A stretch of DNA of 64,000 nt, from the NCBI RefSeq assembly GCF_014898055.3, contig NW_023603184.1, positions 148,618,149-148,682,148 on the forward strand, given 5' to 3'. The notes beneath the pieces were generated by a model that was not told the DNA's origin, searched no databases, and worked only from the letters and a program-made list of their open reading frames with translations. This stretch comes from Talpa occidentalis. Lineage: Eukaryota > Chordata > Mammalia > Eulipotyphla > Talpidae. The translations under genes were made by a program, and so were the position numbers. Shown here in pieces: positions 1 through 11,352 of the stretch (its first letter is position 1; every line of letters begins with the position of its first letter).

Positions 1-3000
1 GCGCCTGAGACACTTGACAGCTCTTATCAATTCTTACAAGACAAGGAGCACGGGGGTCAGTCTATCAGGGGAGGATGTTCACTGCAGTGCAGCCCTGCTC
101 AGACGCTCCCTTCACTTCGGAAGCAATTGCACAAGCCTCTGGGCAGCAGCCCTGGTCTGTTTTGATGCTCATGGCCGTGATCTCCCCTTGGGACTTGGCC
201 TCTTGCAGGTGCTGCCCCAGGACACGGACCCCATGGCAGGCTGGCTGCTCTCGCTGGCAGCCCAAAGCCGGGGCTGTGAGCCCAGCTTCCCTGCGGGACC
301 AGGAGCCAGGCCTTCGAATTCTTCAGCAACTTGCTCGGCTTCACTTTTTGAAACGAATCCGTCTCGGCTTCATTGCTTCGGTTCCTTGGCCCACTCGTCG
401 CTCAGAGCAGCCACTTAAAGCTCAGGTCACGGAGCTCCTTCCTCAGAAGGTGTGGTGCTGGGGTGGGCAGGTAGCAGGGAGAAGACGGATAAATACTTAC
501 CTGGCCCATCTCATGTTATTCCTGCTCCATTATGGATGACCTTAAAGTCCACGGTAAGGAATTTGAGTTTTACTCTAGGCCATGGGGAGTCACTAAAACA
601 TTTTAAGCAGAGAAATGACACGAGAGGATTTGCATTATAGATTCTCTGGCTGTGTGGGGAGTGGAGGGGGAGAGGCAGGCCGCGGGAGCCACCCCCCGCC
701 CTTGTGGTTATTCAAGAGAAAGGCGACGGGGCCAGCCTGCCTCGTGCGGCGGTCGGAAGGGCGGGGAGGTGGACCAGACCGGAGAGATCTGGAGAGCAGA
801 CCAGCGGGCTGTGGTGATCGAGTCCATGTGGGGGGACTTGAGGGGGGAGACGGGCCGCGGGCTCTGTGCTGGGAACTGGGGTGATGGTGGGAGAAGCAGG
901 CTCGGGAGCAGATGTGCTATGAGGACCCTGCTGAGTTGAGCGAGGACACAGGGGGGCATCTGCTAGGCAGCTGGGGACAGCGTAGAAAGAGCAATGGCCC
1001 TGGAGTGGCAGTGGACAGAGAGTCCAGGGGTGCAGGGGGGCCACCAGTTTCCACTGGAGGACCCTGGGGGAGCACCGCCTTGGTAAAGCAAGGATGGAAG
1101 GGGACCATCTGGTGAAGAGTTTCATGATCTCCATGGCCTGGTCATCCAGGACATCCCCCACCTTGGAGGACAGGGACACACTTGGGTAGTAGGGGGCGGG
1201 GTGCGGTGAGGGGAGGAGGGACGAGACTGTGGTGGGACCAGATGACCACAGGTGTGTCCTGCTCCACGGGTCCAAGAAAAAGGGGTGCACAGCAAGAGGG
1301 CTCAGCCACTGCCGGCCTCCAGAATGACCGGGGTGGTGGACCTGAGGCCACGCAGCCAGTTCCTCTGCCTCCCGCCTGCATCCTCAGACCTGCCCAGACA
1401 CAGGCCCGCACACTTCTGCTGGCTGCCGGGTCATGGCCTGCGGGACACACGACTCAGGTGAGCGCGCAGAGCATGGCCGGTGCTTAAACACGGAGAAACC
1501 GGAAAGTAAAACGGGGGCTTAAATAGGGACTCTCCGCCGGCCATGCCGTGCCGAGGCCCCCGCCATCCCCAACCCCGCTGTTCATGTGGAAACTTGGGGT
1601 AAAACGGCAAGTTACACAGTGAAGACCAGCACCCCGACTAGGGAGAATTAAGAGTTGTCCAAAACGCAGCCGGGGTCCCCGTGTTGTGGGGTTTCAAGCA
1701 GGGCCAGATCTGGGAGTGGGTGTCTGGATGGCTGGTCCCCTGGATCCAGCGCCTGGTGGACGCCCCAGGCTGCGGCCGAGGGGCGGCTGTTGCTCCTCTC
1801 GGGCACTAGGTGGCGGCCTGGCGTCAGCAAGTCCAACCTGCCAGCTGCGGCCTGGGCCTGGGCTTGGCAGGTCTCACCCACGGTGACCCCCAGAAGCGGG
1901 CATGGTCATCGTGCCCCCCCCCCGGTGGGGCCAAGGATGTGGCCTAAGGACCCACCGTTGCAAATGCCCCTCTCATGACCACAACCACATGCTTCCCTCT
2001 GGCCCCAGCTGGGCTGGGGGCACAGCCAGTGGGCATGGCCATGGGCAGGGGCGCTGTGCCCAGCGGGGCGAGGAGCAGGCCTCGGCTGCCGGGGTCGGTC
2101 CCCGCCTGGGAGGGGAGGGGGGCCAGGACGCCAGAGCCCTGGGGTCCTTTGGGCACCTTTGCAGTGAGCTCCCCTGTTGAGCTCCCCCCAGCCAGGCACT
2201 GCTCCGGCACTTGCTGTGCGCATGCCAGTGCAGCCTCCACAGGCCCGGGTGGGCGCCCGTCCTCACTGTACGGCGAGGGGCCGGGGCAGCCTTGGGGTGG
2301 TGACACAGCTGGGATTTGGGCGGGTGTCATCACTCTCCATTGTTTTGTGTGGCCTTTGAAATGCTCTCTCTGGAAGGACATATTCGCTTCTGTCCGCATA
2401 TGGCCAGAGGCCTCCTCCGCGGCCTGAGGTCACAGAGTCACTCCGAAGGGAAACGGCTTGACTCTCAGCCATGCTCTCAATGGCAGGCGCCTCTGGCCAG
2501 CTTGGTCCCTTTCCACAGGCCCAGGAGCCTCAGCAACACCCCAGCTCCTCCCAGGAGCTGGCCCACCGGGCGTCTGTGTTAGATGCTGCCTTCTGGGGGT
2601 GGCGGGGGAAGGTCTGCCGGCACCTCCCATCCCGCCTAAACCTCTGCCTCCTGGGCTGGATGTGTACAAGCTCCTTCCACGAACAGAGCTGAACACCGTG
2701 GTCCTTTAGTGACCTGCCGCTGCATCTGGGCAGGGGAGTTATTGACTGTGCCAAAGAGCCGGGACTCCCGGAAGATTAAAGGCACTTCTTTGGCAGCTCT
2801 GAGTTGTCGATTAAAAAGACCAAAAGTGAGCGCGTCGAGGGCCATCGTGTGGATCCGCCGTCTTAGGAGAGCTCACAGGCAGCAGAGCTTAGCTTCAGGG
2901 CAGCGGAAACAGCAGCGCTGCAATTGATTATTTCAGCAATGGCCTCGCTGAAGGTTGCTTGGGTGATAGTCACGGCGTTTTGCCATGGCGGCTACTCCAG

Positions 3001-3183
3001 AGTCCTCCCGACTGCCCGACTGGGCTCCTGGGCGGGCAGCCCCTGACACATCCTCCCAGTGTCCTACTGAAGCTCCTGCCGCAGAACCTGCGGTCAGCGA
3101 TGTGGACCTGGGCTGGCTGGACGCGGCCCTGGGAGGAGGGACGGCTGAGCCTGCCCCGGGAGGGGAGGGGCCGCTTCTTATGC
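1..3183. other. GC-rich single-copy DNA, no gene recognised
   Basis: Open frames up to about 190 codons occur on both strands but show no family motif, and their composition follows the local GC content. A C10 run sits at 1914-1923. The part from about 2700 to 2990 is less GC-biased and contains AT-rich motifs such as GATTAAAGGC and TCGATTAAAAAG, which look more like conserved regulatory sequence than random DNA; that is inference only. No repeat family was identified by eye. Confidence 0.6.
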
Positions 3184-3675
3184 TGCGTATTTCCCGTGGC
3201 TGCTGTAACAGACGCCACAGCTGAGTGACTTAAGGCAGCGTGCGCGCTCCGTCGTGGCTGGAGGGTCGCATTCCTGCCTGTCCGCGGGGCTGCGCTTCCC
3301 CTGCCGTCCACAGCAGAATCTGTTCCTCGTCTTTTCGCTTCTGGGGCCACTTGGCTCATGACCCCTTCCCCACCTTGAAAACCAGCAGCTTAACATCTTC
3401 AGGTACCTTTCCCTCCCTCTCTCTCCCTCCCTCTCCCCTCCCCCCTCCCCCTTCCCTCCCTGCCTGTCCCTCTGTCTCTGGCTCCCCTCTCCAGCCTCTG
3501 CTTACAAAGACCCTGTGACGAGGACGTTGTTCTCACCCTAACAATCCAGGCCCATGTCTCCATCTCCAAATCCTTGACTGAATCAGATCAGCTCAGTGCC
3601 ATTTAAGGTGACATAGTCACAGGTTTGGGGGACTAGATGTGGATGTTTTGGGGTGACACTGTTCAGCCCACTACA
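3184..3675 (-). mobile_element. Decayed MaLR-like solo LTR
   Basis: Read on the plus strand this has the layout of a reversed MLT1/MST-type LTR: an opening like GTATTTCCCGTGGCTGCTGT followed by AACAGACGCCACAG, a middle CTTACAAAGACCCTGTGACG (3502-3521), then a CACAGGTTTGGGGGACTAGA stretch and a CACTGTTCAGCCCACTACA end. Five such elements in this window share the same order of landmarks. It is interrupted by a pyrimidine-rich simple repeat. Subfamily cannot be set by eye. Confidence 0.6.
3409..3480. repeat. CT-rich polypyrimidine tract
   Basis: About 70 bases made almost only of C and T on the plus strand (CCCTCCCTCTCTCTCC-type units), inside the LTR relic. Such homopurine/homopyrimidine tracts can adopt triplex (H-DNA) structure, which is a general property and not shown here. 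Confidence 0.9.
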
Positions 3676-3954
3676 CATAGGTTCAGCTCTGATGTCCTGG
3701 GAAGTGCCAGGGTGTCTTGGGAATGGGGTTCTCTGAGGCCCAGCCCCCTGGAGAGCATCCCAGGCCCGAGACAGACGTGGCCCCTCTGCCTGCACCCTCA
3801 CCCAGCGCTGGCCCGCTGGCCTGCCTTCAGCTCACAGCCTGTTCTGTGCCTCCATGTCCAGTGGGGGCCGTTCCCTCCCTGACATGACTCCTCTGCCCCG
3901 ATGGACCCCACTCTAGAATCTGACTTTATGCCCCAGCCCTGCACAGGTCTTGGC

Positions 3955-4320
3955 AATGGGGAGCCGATGTCATGATAAAAAAGAGTTCAAGCGGCGTCTT
4001 GCTCTCATTAACAATCCCCCTGTCTCATCAAAGTCGCCCATAAAATTTGTGTAATTGTTTCGGGCCACATTAAACACTTTCTGTGACCTCTTGCGAGTCA
4101 TTCCCATTGCCAGCCTCCTGTTTTGATTTCAAATGCATAAAGGAATTTAATAAAGGGCCCGAGAGCGCGCCGCTGCCGACCCAGGCACCCGGGGCAGCTC
4201 CGTGCTGACGGCCGGTGGCTCCCCGAAGCCTGGGTGGCTGGTTATTAAATCAGCGTTTATCAAAAGCATTTCTAAATTGCCTCCTGGCTCAAAGACTCTC
4301 AGAGGAGCCTGGGTCACTAA
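3955..4320. promoter_or_regulatory. Candidate conserved non-coding element
   Basis: The base composition shifts from GC-rich flanks to a mixed, non-repetitive, motif-dense stretch containing CTCATTAACAATCC, TAAAATTTGTGTAATTG, CAAATGCATAAAGG and GGTTATTAAATCAGCG. Homeodomain-type ATTA cores recur. It matches no repeat family I know and has no coding potential. A developmental enhancer is an inference from texture alone. Confidence 0.3.
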
Positions 4321-4463
4321 ATGGCAGAGCCCTCGTACTGCAGCAGGCTCGTTCCAGGCCGTGATGAAGTGTGGGCTGCCGTCCAAGGCCAGGGTGAGGG
4401 CTGCAGGCGGAGCCAGGCGTCACCGAGAGACCCCGGCCGCTCTCAGGGTGCTGAGAAGACGCT

Positions 4464-5255
4464 CTCCCAAAGAGGACCCAGGATGGCCCACAGGGATGGG
4501 GTCCCCGATCTCAGGGAAATGTAAATCACAATCACGATCAGAGGCCACCTCGCCGCTGTGAGAATGGAAGAGACTAGAAACTAGTGACAGCGAGCATGTG
4601 GGGAGAGGAGCCCTCGCTCCCGCCGGGGGCTGTGACCTGGTGCCGCTGCCGTGGGAAGTGGTGGGGAGATTCCTTCATACGTGCAGCTGGAATGGCACCT
4701 CGGCAGCGCTGCACCTGAGTCTTTATCTAAGAACATGAAAACACTGTATGAAGAGACGTGGCCTCGTGTCCATAGTAGCTTCAGACACGACAGCCCAGTC
4801 GTGGGACCAGCCTCAGTGCCCACCAACAGGCGTGGGCGCTGGAGAAGGAGGACGTGAGCAAATACTTCCTGAATACTATGCAGCTATTAAAAGGTCAAAA
4901 TTACGTCTGTGACAGTATTGAGAGAACTCGAGGCGACGACATTAAGTGACGTCAAGTCAGAAAGCAAAAGACAATGATGGTTTTGCGCGTTTGTGGAAAA
5001 TAAACAACCAAAGAGAACAAGCTGGACACATCCACCAGAATACCTGTGAGACCCTGCAACGTGGGGGTTACAGAGGGCAGGGGTGAGGCAGGGGGATGAG
5101 TAGCCCGGGGTGGCTGGGGAGCGCTTGTGGGGGTGAGCCATGCACGTGCACGTATTGGGGTGTGAATCTATGCCCCCGACATCCCATAGTTTCATAAACA
5201 AATGGTCAACAATACAATTCAGTTAAGTAATGAAGTGAATAAAGTTTTAAGGACC
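4464..5255 (+). mobile_element. Degraded L1 3' end, sense
   Basis: The order of landmarks follows the end of L1 ORF2: a CCCAAAGAGGACCCAGGATG segment, GGGAAATGTAAATCACAATC (4515-4534), a 'CAGTGCCCACCAACAGGCGT' segment (4814-4833), ATACTATGCAGCTATTAAAA (4873-4892), then a 3' region rich in A ending near 5255 with GAATAAAG. Many stops and indels show that it is an old, dead copy. It has gained GC in keeping with its surroundings. It abuts an LTR relic directly. Confidence 0.75.
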
Positions 5256-5615
5256 TGAATTAGTTTCCTAATTGTCATAACACACCACAGACCAGGCCTT
5301 GGGTGCCTGGGTGACGGGGCTGCCTTCCTCACTTTCGGGAGGCTGGGGGTCGGAGGTCACGGTGCCTGCCGGCTGGCTTCATGCTCCTCTTCATGTTGCC
5401 TTTCCCCTGTGAGTGACCCCAGGGTCTCCTTGGGCGTCCTAGTCTCTTTCTATGAGGACACCAGTCATGTTGAGTGGCGCCGCCCTGAAGGCCTTGTTAC
5501 AACTTAATCGGGAATTTAAAGGCCCCATTCCAAGCACTGTCACATGTTGAGGTGCTTGGGGTGGGGACTTCAATTCAGTCCATTGGGGGGTGAGGGTACA
5601 ATTCAGCCCATCACA
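5256..5615 (-). mobile_element. Decayed MaLR-like solo LTR
   Basis: Plus-strand order is reversed LTR: ATTAGTTTCCTAATTGTCAT, a TCTTTCTATGAGGACACCAG block (5446-5465), CACATGTTGAGGTGCTTGGG, and a terminal CAATTCAGCCCATCACA. The 'TATaAGGACACCAGTC' block is the most diagnostic part and is also present in the copies near 21 kb and 47.6 kb. No internal retroviral sequence flanks it. Confidence 0.75.
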
Positions 5616-7557
5616 GAACCCACACAAGTCCAGCGTGATGGGAGGGACCTGCAGAGGCAAAGAGGTCCACAGAAGTTCTCGAAGGACCCTCATGGCTGCA
5701 GGTTAACTTGGTTTTCCCAGGAAGGAGGATGAGCATGGAGATCCTGGCAGTCGGGAGGCACCCGGGACAACGGAGCTGACCAGACAGGCTTCCAGGGCGC
5801 TAGCAGCAGCATCTCCATCACCACCGCTTGGCCATTCTGTTGTCTGAAGCTCAGAGGACGCAGACTCTACAGGGCATGTCACAACAATTCCCATTTAACT
5901 TTCTTCTTAAGAGATGTGACTACTTGCCAGGCCACTATAAAAAGAGAATTTTTACATTTGGGACTCATTGGCCAAATGCTGATTTCATTTCCAAAGAGCT
6001 GTGGTAGGCCCTGGGCTGAACTTCTGGAAGGAAATGATCGATGTGTCTTCCATGTCCCGTCACTGACAAGAAGCAGGAGGAAGTGGCCTGGTGACTCAGG
6101 AGAGGCTCGGGGCCCAGACCTGACTAACTCAGGAGGGGAGAGACCACATCCTGCCTCCCACTTCTGCTTCTCGTTAGCCGGAGGCCATGAGCTCTGCAGA
6201 CATCAATCACTCCGACCAGCACCGAGGGGACTGACTCACAGGGGCGCATGTGCTGTCCCTGGCTCAGCTGACATCCTCCAAACAGTCCAAGTGAGAGGAG
6301 GAGGAGGTCACAAGATGGTCCCAGCGTCAGCCTGGGCAGGGAAGGGGCCTCACGGCCTCCACGAGAGCAAACGCTCCCCCAACACCCAGGGTCGTCCTTG
6401 GTCCTCCGTGGCACTGATCCAGGTGCCGGCTTTGACCTCCTGTGGGGCCAGGCCTCAGCCCGCTGGTCATGCCATAAAACCAGTTGGGTCCACAGCACGA
6501 TGTGGTTGTCCTGCCTGAGGGGACTGGCTGAGGTGCTGCCGCGAGGCCACCGGGGGGAACTCTCACCAGAGGCTGGAGGTGGAAGGGGGGAGCTCTGCCA
6601 CGGCTGAGTGGCCAGACATCCCAGATGCAGCCAGAAGTCTCGGGGGGTGACCAGCAAAGAGCTCACGTGTCCTCCTTCCCAGGCTGGCTCTGTGGGAACA
6701 GAGGCTTGAGCCAGCCCCGGGCTCCAAGGTGGCCGTGACCTCCCACAAACAAACTGCTAAAGAAGAATCTCTGAGACTAGTAAATAGTTAACGTGGGTGT
6801 GTGAGAGGCTCACCGGAGCGTTTCAGGGCACCCCAGCACGACAGCCCATGTTGGTGGCACCATGAGGTCATAGACTCAGACAATGAGATCAAATGGACCA
6901 GAACCCTCGGTGCTGTCCTTCAGGCAGGCGAGGCTGGGACAGTCTGACTCCTCAGAAGTGTTTCCAGGGCGCCCCGCGGGCTAGGCAGGGAGGGAGGGCT
7001 CCGGCAGGGTGGCGGCAGGGCCGGGGCCTGGGCCGGTACCTGTGTACAGGGCTGCGTGTTCTCTCTGGAAGCTGAAGTCAAACTCCACTGCCCGTCCATC
7101 GTCAAACAGAGCGATTCTCAGCTTCATGCAGGACCTGGTGTGCGCGCCTGTGCGCAAACGGGAAGCTGGGACAGAAAAGGGCGGCCCCCTCGTTTCCCGA
7201 ACACCCCACTCGAGCCCAGCTCCCTGAACGCTGTGACTCCGGAGTCCGGCGATCCTGCGGCTTCCAGGCGCTTCACACTTCCTGCCTTTTCTCTGACCAG
7301 GTTTCAGGGTTGGCTCCCAGGAGGGTCCCCAGCCCAGGACTCTGCCCTACGGAGCCGATTCCACACCCAGCCCCTCACGGGCGAGCTCGTGGGAAGAGAG
7401 GGAGGAGAATGTGTTTCCTCCTGTCACTCTGGGAGGCAGAGCCAGACCCCCAGTGCCCAGGCCAGTCCTGAGCCTCCTCTTGTGCAGCTCGGAGACTGTG
7501 GCTGTGTGACCTGCTCTGGCTGACTCATGGTGGGGGTGTCCGATTGTTTTTATAATA
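5616..7557. other. Unique GC-rich DNA, no gene recognised
   Basis: No repeat with clear boundaries and no coding motif. The longest frames (200 codons plus, 180 codons minus near 5.9-6.7 kb) overlap on opposite strands, which argues against either being real. Confidence 0.6.
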
Positions 7558-7570
7558 ATAGCTAAAATCT

Positions 7571-7837
7571 AGGGCCTCCGTGGTGGCGCAGTGGGTTGAG
7601 CACCCTGCTGTGAAGCTGTCCACAGCCTCTGCAGTGCAGGTTTGATTCCCGGCCGGCCAGGGAGGTTCCACATGGCGCAGCAGACCTCTCCTGGCTCGCC
7701 CGCTGCTCCCCTCAGCAGTGGATTTCAGTCTGCCTGTTCTGCTCCCTGCTCTGTCTCTGGTGAATCCTCTCACCCTGCCACACCTCTGGCCTATACCCCA
7801 GCTATTGGATAAATAAAAAATAAATCTTTAAAAAAAA
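7571..7837 (+). mobile_element. tRNA-derived T+ SINE, subfamily 1
   Basis: Starts GGGCCTCCGTGGTGGCGCAG, where TGGCGCAGTGG fits a pol III A box, followed by a GGTTTGATTCC B box. The body (CATGGCGCAGCAGACCTCTC, CCTGTTCTGCTCCCTGCTCT) leads to a tail with AATAAA repeats, ATCTTT and poly(A). Target-site duplications are visible: ATAGCTAAAATCT at 7558-7570 and ATAGCTAAAGTCT at 7838-7850. The element was therefore inserted by L1 machinery and is complete. Confidence 0.93.
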
Positions 7838-8103
7838 ATAGCTAAAGTCTACTGATGACGGCTAACCTTATTAGGCTTCCTACATGATGTCACGGGACAA
7901 GGTGTAGTATTTGGAGTCCGATGAGCCTCTTTGCTCCTTTGCTGGTTCATTTAGAAGATCTATTTGTGGCTATCAGAAGTGGGGTTCACACACCCGTTCA
8001 TCTTCATGCCCCTTCCCAGGGGTGCATTGCCTCATTGTAAAGACTGGGGAATACAGCCAATTATTACTTTATCTTTGTATTGCTTATGTGCATAGGTCAT
8101 GGG

Positions 8104-8203
8104 ATAGATAAATGGATGATGGACAGATGATGATGGTGGATGATGATGGGTGGATGGACAGATAGATGATGGATGGACAGACAGGTGATGGATGGATGTC
8201 TAG
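8104..8203. repeat. Imperfect GGAT/GATA-type tetranucleotide tract
   Basis: About 100 bases of interspersed GATGGATGG, GATAGATA and GACAGATGATG units on the plus strand, followed by a degenerate GACAGACACAGA stretch. Units are mixed, so the tract is old or has been interrupted by mutation. Confidence 0.85.
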
Positions 8204-8246
8204 ATATAGATTCAGAGACAGACACAGAAATAGGTGTTTATATAGT

Positions 8247-8269
8247 TTGTGTGTGTGTGTGTGTGTGTG
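8247..8269. repeat. (GT)n microsatellite
   Basis: An uninterrupted run of about eleven GT dinucleotides just downstream of the tetranucleotide tract; likely polymorphic. Confidence 0.92.
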
Positions 8270-9639
8270 CAGATAGCTACAGTTAGGGTTAGAACTATCT
8301 ATAATCATCAATGTTAAATTTTAAGATCAATTTCAGTGAGGTTTCTTTTTTCATTTTTGAATTTTGAGAGCACATTGGGTTCCCTGATTATATTTGAGAG
8401 CTATACTAGTATTACTAGGAAAATACTCCTCTTATCTTAGCCCCAAATTATGAAGGGAACCCAGTGGCAACTATCCATGAACCCACTGCAATTCTGAGTA
8501 TTTAAAGATCTCCTGTTTTCTCCTAAGAAGAAAGTGATGGTATTTTCTCAGGATCTTCTGTGACTCAGTTTGGGATTTTCTTTTAACAACAGAACAAAGT
8601 GTTTTCTATTTATTTTTCTAGCGTAACATGGACTATCTCAACAGATGGTGTTCATGAAATTGTCTTCATTGATAAAATTTTATTAATAACGAGGAGAGAA
8701 GTGACTCATCGCCCCTTTTAGTTAGCTTAAATTAACATATTTTCCTTAATTGTATTTAGTTAATCTGTTTTATGCCTCGTTGTACCGCAGTAGGTTACTC
8801 ATCCTCACTTTGATATTTAAACACTCCCTTTGCCACACATAGTGACAAGGGTAAATTAAAATGCACACAGGGAAAACGCAAACCATTTCGAAAGCCTGAG
8901 TTTTCCATGAGTGGATTCACATCGGATGCAAGTTTCCTATAAATGAATGACCATTTACCTTCTCCTCTGCACTCTGGCGAGCCTTCATTGGGGACCCAGG
9001 GTGGGCTAAAGGTCAAACCTTGATAGAGACCTGATCCTTAACCCTGAAATTGCTCTTCCTGCATATCCTGGAGGACTTTCTGTCCCTCCTCCCAGTGATG
9101 GTTTCCATTTGTGTAGCCCACATCCAGGGGCTGGGAGCCTCCTGAAGAGGTGACTCTGAACCCTAGATGGAGGGACGAGGGAGGCTTGTAGATGCATGAG
9201 AGAGACTATAAAATCGCCAAACAAAGATCGCAAGGACATTGAGCTTCAGTTGAGTATTATGGGAAGCCATGGAGCAGCGCCTTCATATTTCCAGCTTCCG
9301 ACCTGTGCACCCAAACTCAGACTCTAGTTTTGAATTAATCTGAAAAATTGCTCAGTTTAATTATTTATCTGGCAACAAAGTTGTACTTGAGCTTCCAGAG
9401 TTATTGCTGGCTTCAGCACCTTTGGTAAGGTCCTTGAACTTCAATACTGCCTGTGTACATTAAAAACAGACACACACAAAAGCTTTTGAGGGCTTCCGCA
9501 TCTCACTCATCAATCTGTCAGTGTCACTCTCTGGAAGAGTACCTTGGCGGGATCTCAGGGGAAAACCTCTTGGGGAAGCCACTTAACTCACAAATTCTGC
9601 AAATGCCTTGCCCACGCCCCCTTGGGGAGCACAGGCTAC

Positions 9640-9718
9640 AACCCAGGTGGTTTCGTGAGCCCCACAGCAGAGTCCTGCGCACAGTGAGTGCTCAACAAAT
9701 GTCTGAAAAATCCCACTC
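9640..9718 (+). mobile_element. L2/MIR-like 3' fragment
   Basis: Contains GCACAGTGAGTGCTCAACAA followed by ATGTCTGAAAAA, which follows the common 'gtgctcaataaatgtttg' terminal block of ancient L2/MIR elements. Only the tail is recognisable; the 5' limit is approximate. Confidence 0.5.
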
Positions 9719-9938
9719 CTAGGATGAGCCTTCTGGAGCTGCCAGTGTGCAGCTACTTTTCTACCCACAGTTGATGATTTCTCATGGTCCAAGTGATGTT
9801 AGGGGCAGTAATTTTCATCTCACTCAAATTGTAACATCCATTTTTCTTACCAGTTCTCAGAAATCTTGTTCCTAAGATAAAACAGGGTTATCCAAAAATT
9901 TGAGACTTGGTCTCTGCTTGGAGCCCTTTCATTGTTTT

Positions 9939-9983
9939 CCTGAATGATCTGAAGGATCCTGAATGGTCTGAATGATGCTGAAG
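9939..9983. repeat. Short tandem array of CTGAATGAT-like units
   Basis: CCTGAATGATCTGAAGGAT is followed by CCTGAATGGTCTGAATGATG: roughly four diverged copies of a 9-11 base unit. Confidence 0.7.
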
Positions 9984-10554
9984 AGTGTGCCACGTGTGTT
10001 TAGTAAACCGTGTAACCTCCTTCAATGCAACACTCGATGCCTTTCTTGCTCTAAAACTGTAAACAGCTCAAAAGAACCACTGATGTTTCATTTCATCAGA
10101 TTTCCATGCTAACATCACAGGGCACCGCCTTCGACGCCTCACTCACACGGCTGTGAACACAGCCAACACCGAGCCCGCTGCAAAGGGGGATGCTGAGAGC
10201 CACAGACATGCCAGTGCCGCCATCCTGGAGGAACTGACCTCAATTATCACACAAAACAGAGCTGAGTAAAACCAAATAGCAACCGAGTGAGGCGGTTCTG
10301 GGGAGTCCGCTGATGGTGTGCCCAGACTTTGCCTGAACAAAATGAGGACGGCTTTTTAAAAATCACTCTATCGCCTTGAGGGCTGCAGCCTCTTCTCCCC
10401 ACCAACAGTGATCTCTACTCTTCCCAGGGGGTGGTGATGGAAGGCAAGATGGTGGATGGAAGATGAGCAGCGTATTTTGGGAGTTAAAGGTAGGCTGGAA
10501 GAGGAGCAATGCATTTCATCACTGGGGACTTGTAGTCCCCAGGAGCCTAGAATA

Positions 10555-10670
10555 CTAACAATGATTGCCAATATCTGTGGAGCTCTGACTATTCATCAGG
10601 CATTACATTAAGTTGCATGAATGACGGAGGAAAATTCTATTAAATCTCCACTTTACAGCAGATTCCACTT
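10555..10670 (+). mobile_element. MIR fragment
   Basis: AACAATGATTGCCAATATCT, then TCATCAGGCATTACATTAAG and CTCCACTTTACAGCAG follow the MIR core order (start of core, 'gccaggcact' block, then 'cattttacagatgag'). It is strongly diverged, as expected for a mammalian-wide element. Confidence 0.55.
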
Positions 10671-11090
10671 AATTAATTTCACTGCTTTACTTTTAGGAGT
10701 TACTTGGATTTCCTCCACCCTCCCCCATGCTCCTCCAATCTAAATAGTTCCTGTGCATCTTTCTAGATAATTCTACAAGTCCTTGAAAATTATAGTACAA
10801 TAGTATAGCAATCCCCAGCAGGTATGAGCTGTTTTTGCCATAAGATCTCTTTCTACAGTGGAATGAAGCAAGAACTGAGTGCTACAGGGTGTTCAGGTGA
10901 AAATGTACCTGGGCATCTAGAAGTCAAGAGGTATTTGTGTTAATCATGATCTATTTTAAGTGTTTTTCAAAAGCTATTTTGTTTTCATCTTGCATATTTA
11001 GCTTTTAACCCAATTCTGCAAGGCTAAGTCTACAAAACTGAAAATAGTTGTGTAATTAAGGGGAAAATATTTCAAAAGTATTCTCCTTTT

Positions 11091-11352
11091 TAAAAAGATT
11101 TATTTATTTATACAAGAGCTGGGGTATAGGTCATAGGCATGGGAGGGTGAGAGGATTCACCAGAGACAGAGTGGGGAGCAGAACAGGCAGAAGGACTGAA
11201 AGCACTGCTGAGGGGAGCAGCGGGAGAGACAGGAGAGGTCTGCTGCGCCATGTGGGTAGCTCCCTGGCTGGCCGGGAATCAAACCCGCACTGCCAAGGCT
11301 GCAGACAGCTTCACAGTGTGATGCTCAACCCGCTGCGCCGCAGGGGAAGCCC
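11091..11352 (-). mobile_element. tRNA-derived T+ SINE, subfamily 1, reverse
   Basis: On the plus strand it begins with the tail (AAAAAGATTTATTTATTTAT) and ends with the reverse-complemented tRNA head (CGCTGCGCCGCAGGGGAAGC). The body blocks CAGAGACAGAGTGGGGAGCA and GCAGACAGCTTCACAG match the other copies. Flanking ATTCTCC and ATTCTCTC may be the remains of a target-site duplication. A long T run (about 11362-11381) follows it. Confidence 0.92.

Larger units (their letters stand above)
8270..11090. other. AT-richer intergenic DNA with old MIR/L2 fragments
   Basis: No gene recognised. The frames present are short. Within it are an L2-like tail near 9640-9718, a small tandem array at 9939-9983 and a MIR-like segment at 10555-10670, listed separately. 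The rest shows nothing I can name. Confidence 0.6.

Noticed and set aside
7571..7837. A functional tRNA gene at the A-box/B-box matches
   Set aside because: The same boxes recur in fourteen dispersed copies with a common body, A-tail and target-site duplications, so these are SINEs. The A-B spacing and the lack of a cloverleaf rule out a tRNA.
8104..8203. CRISPR-like or regulatory repeat array
   Set aside because: Units are tetranucleotides without spacers, and the genome is mammalian; it is a microsatellite.
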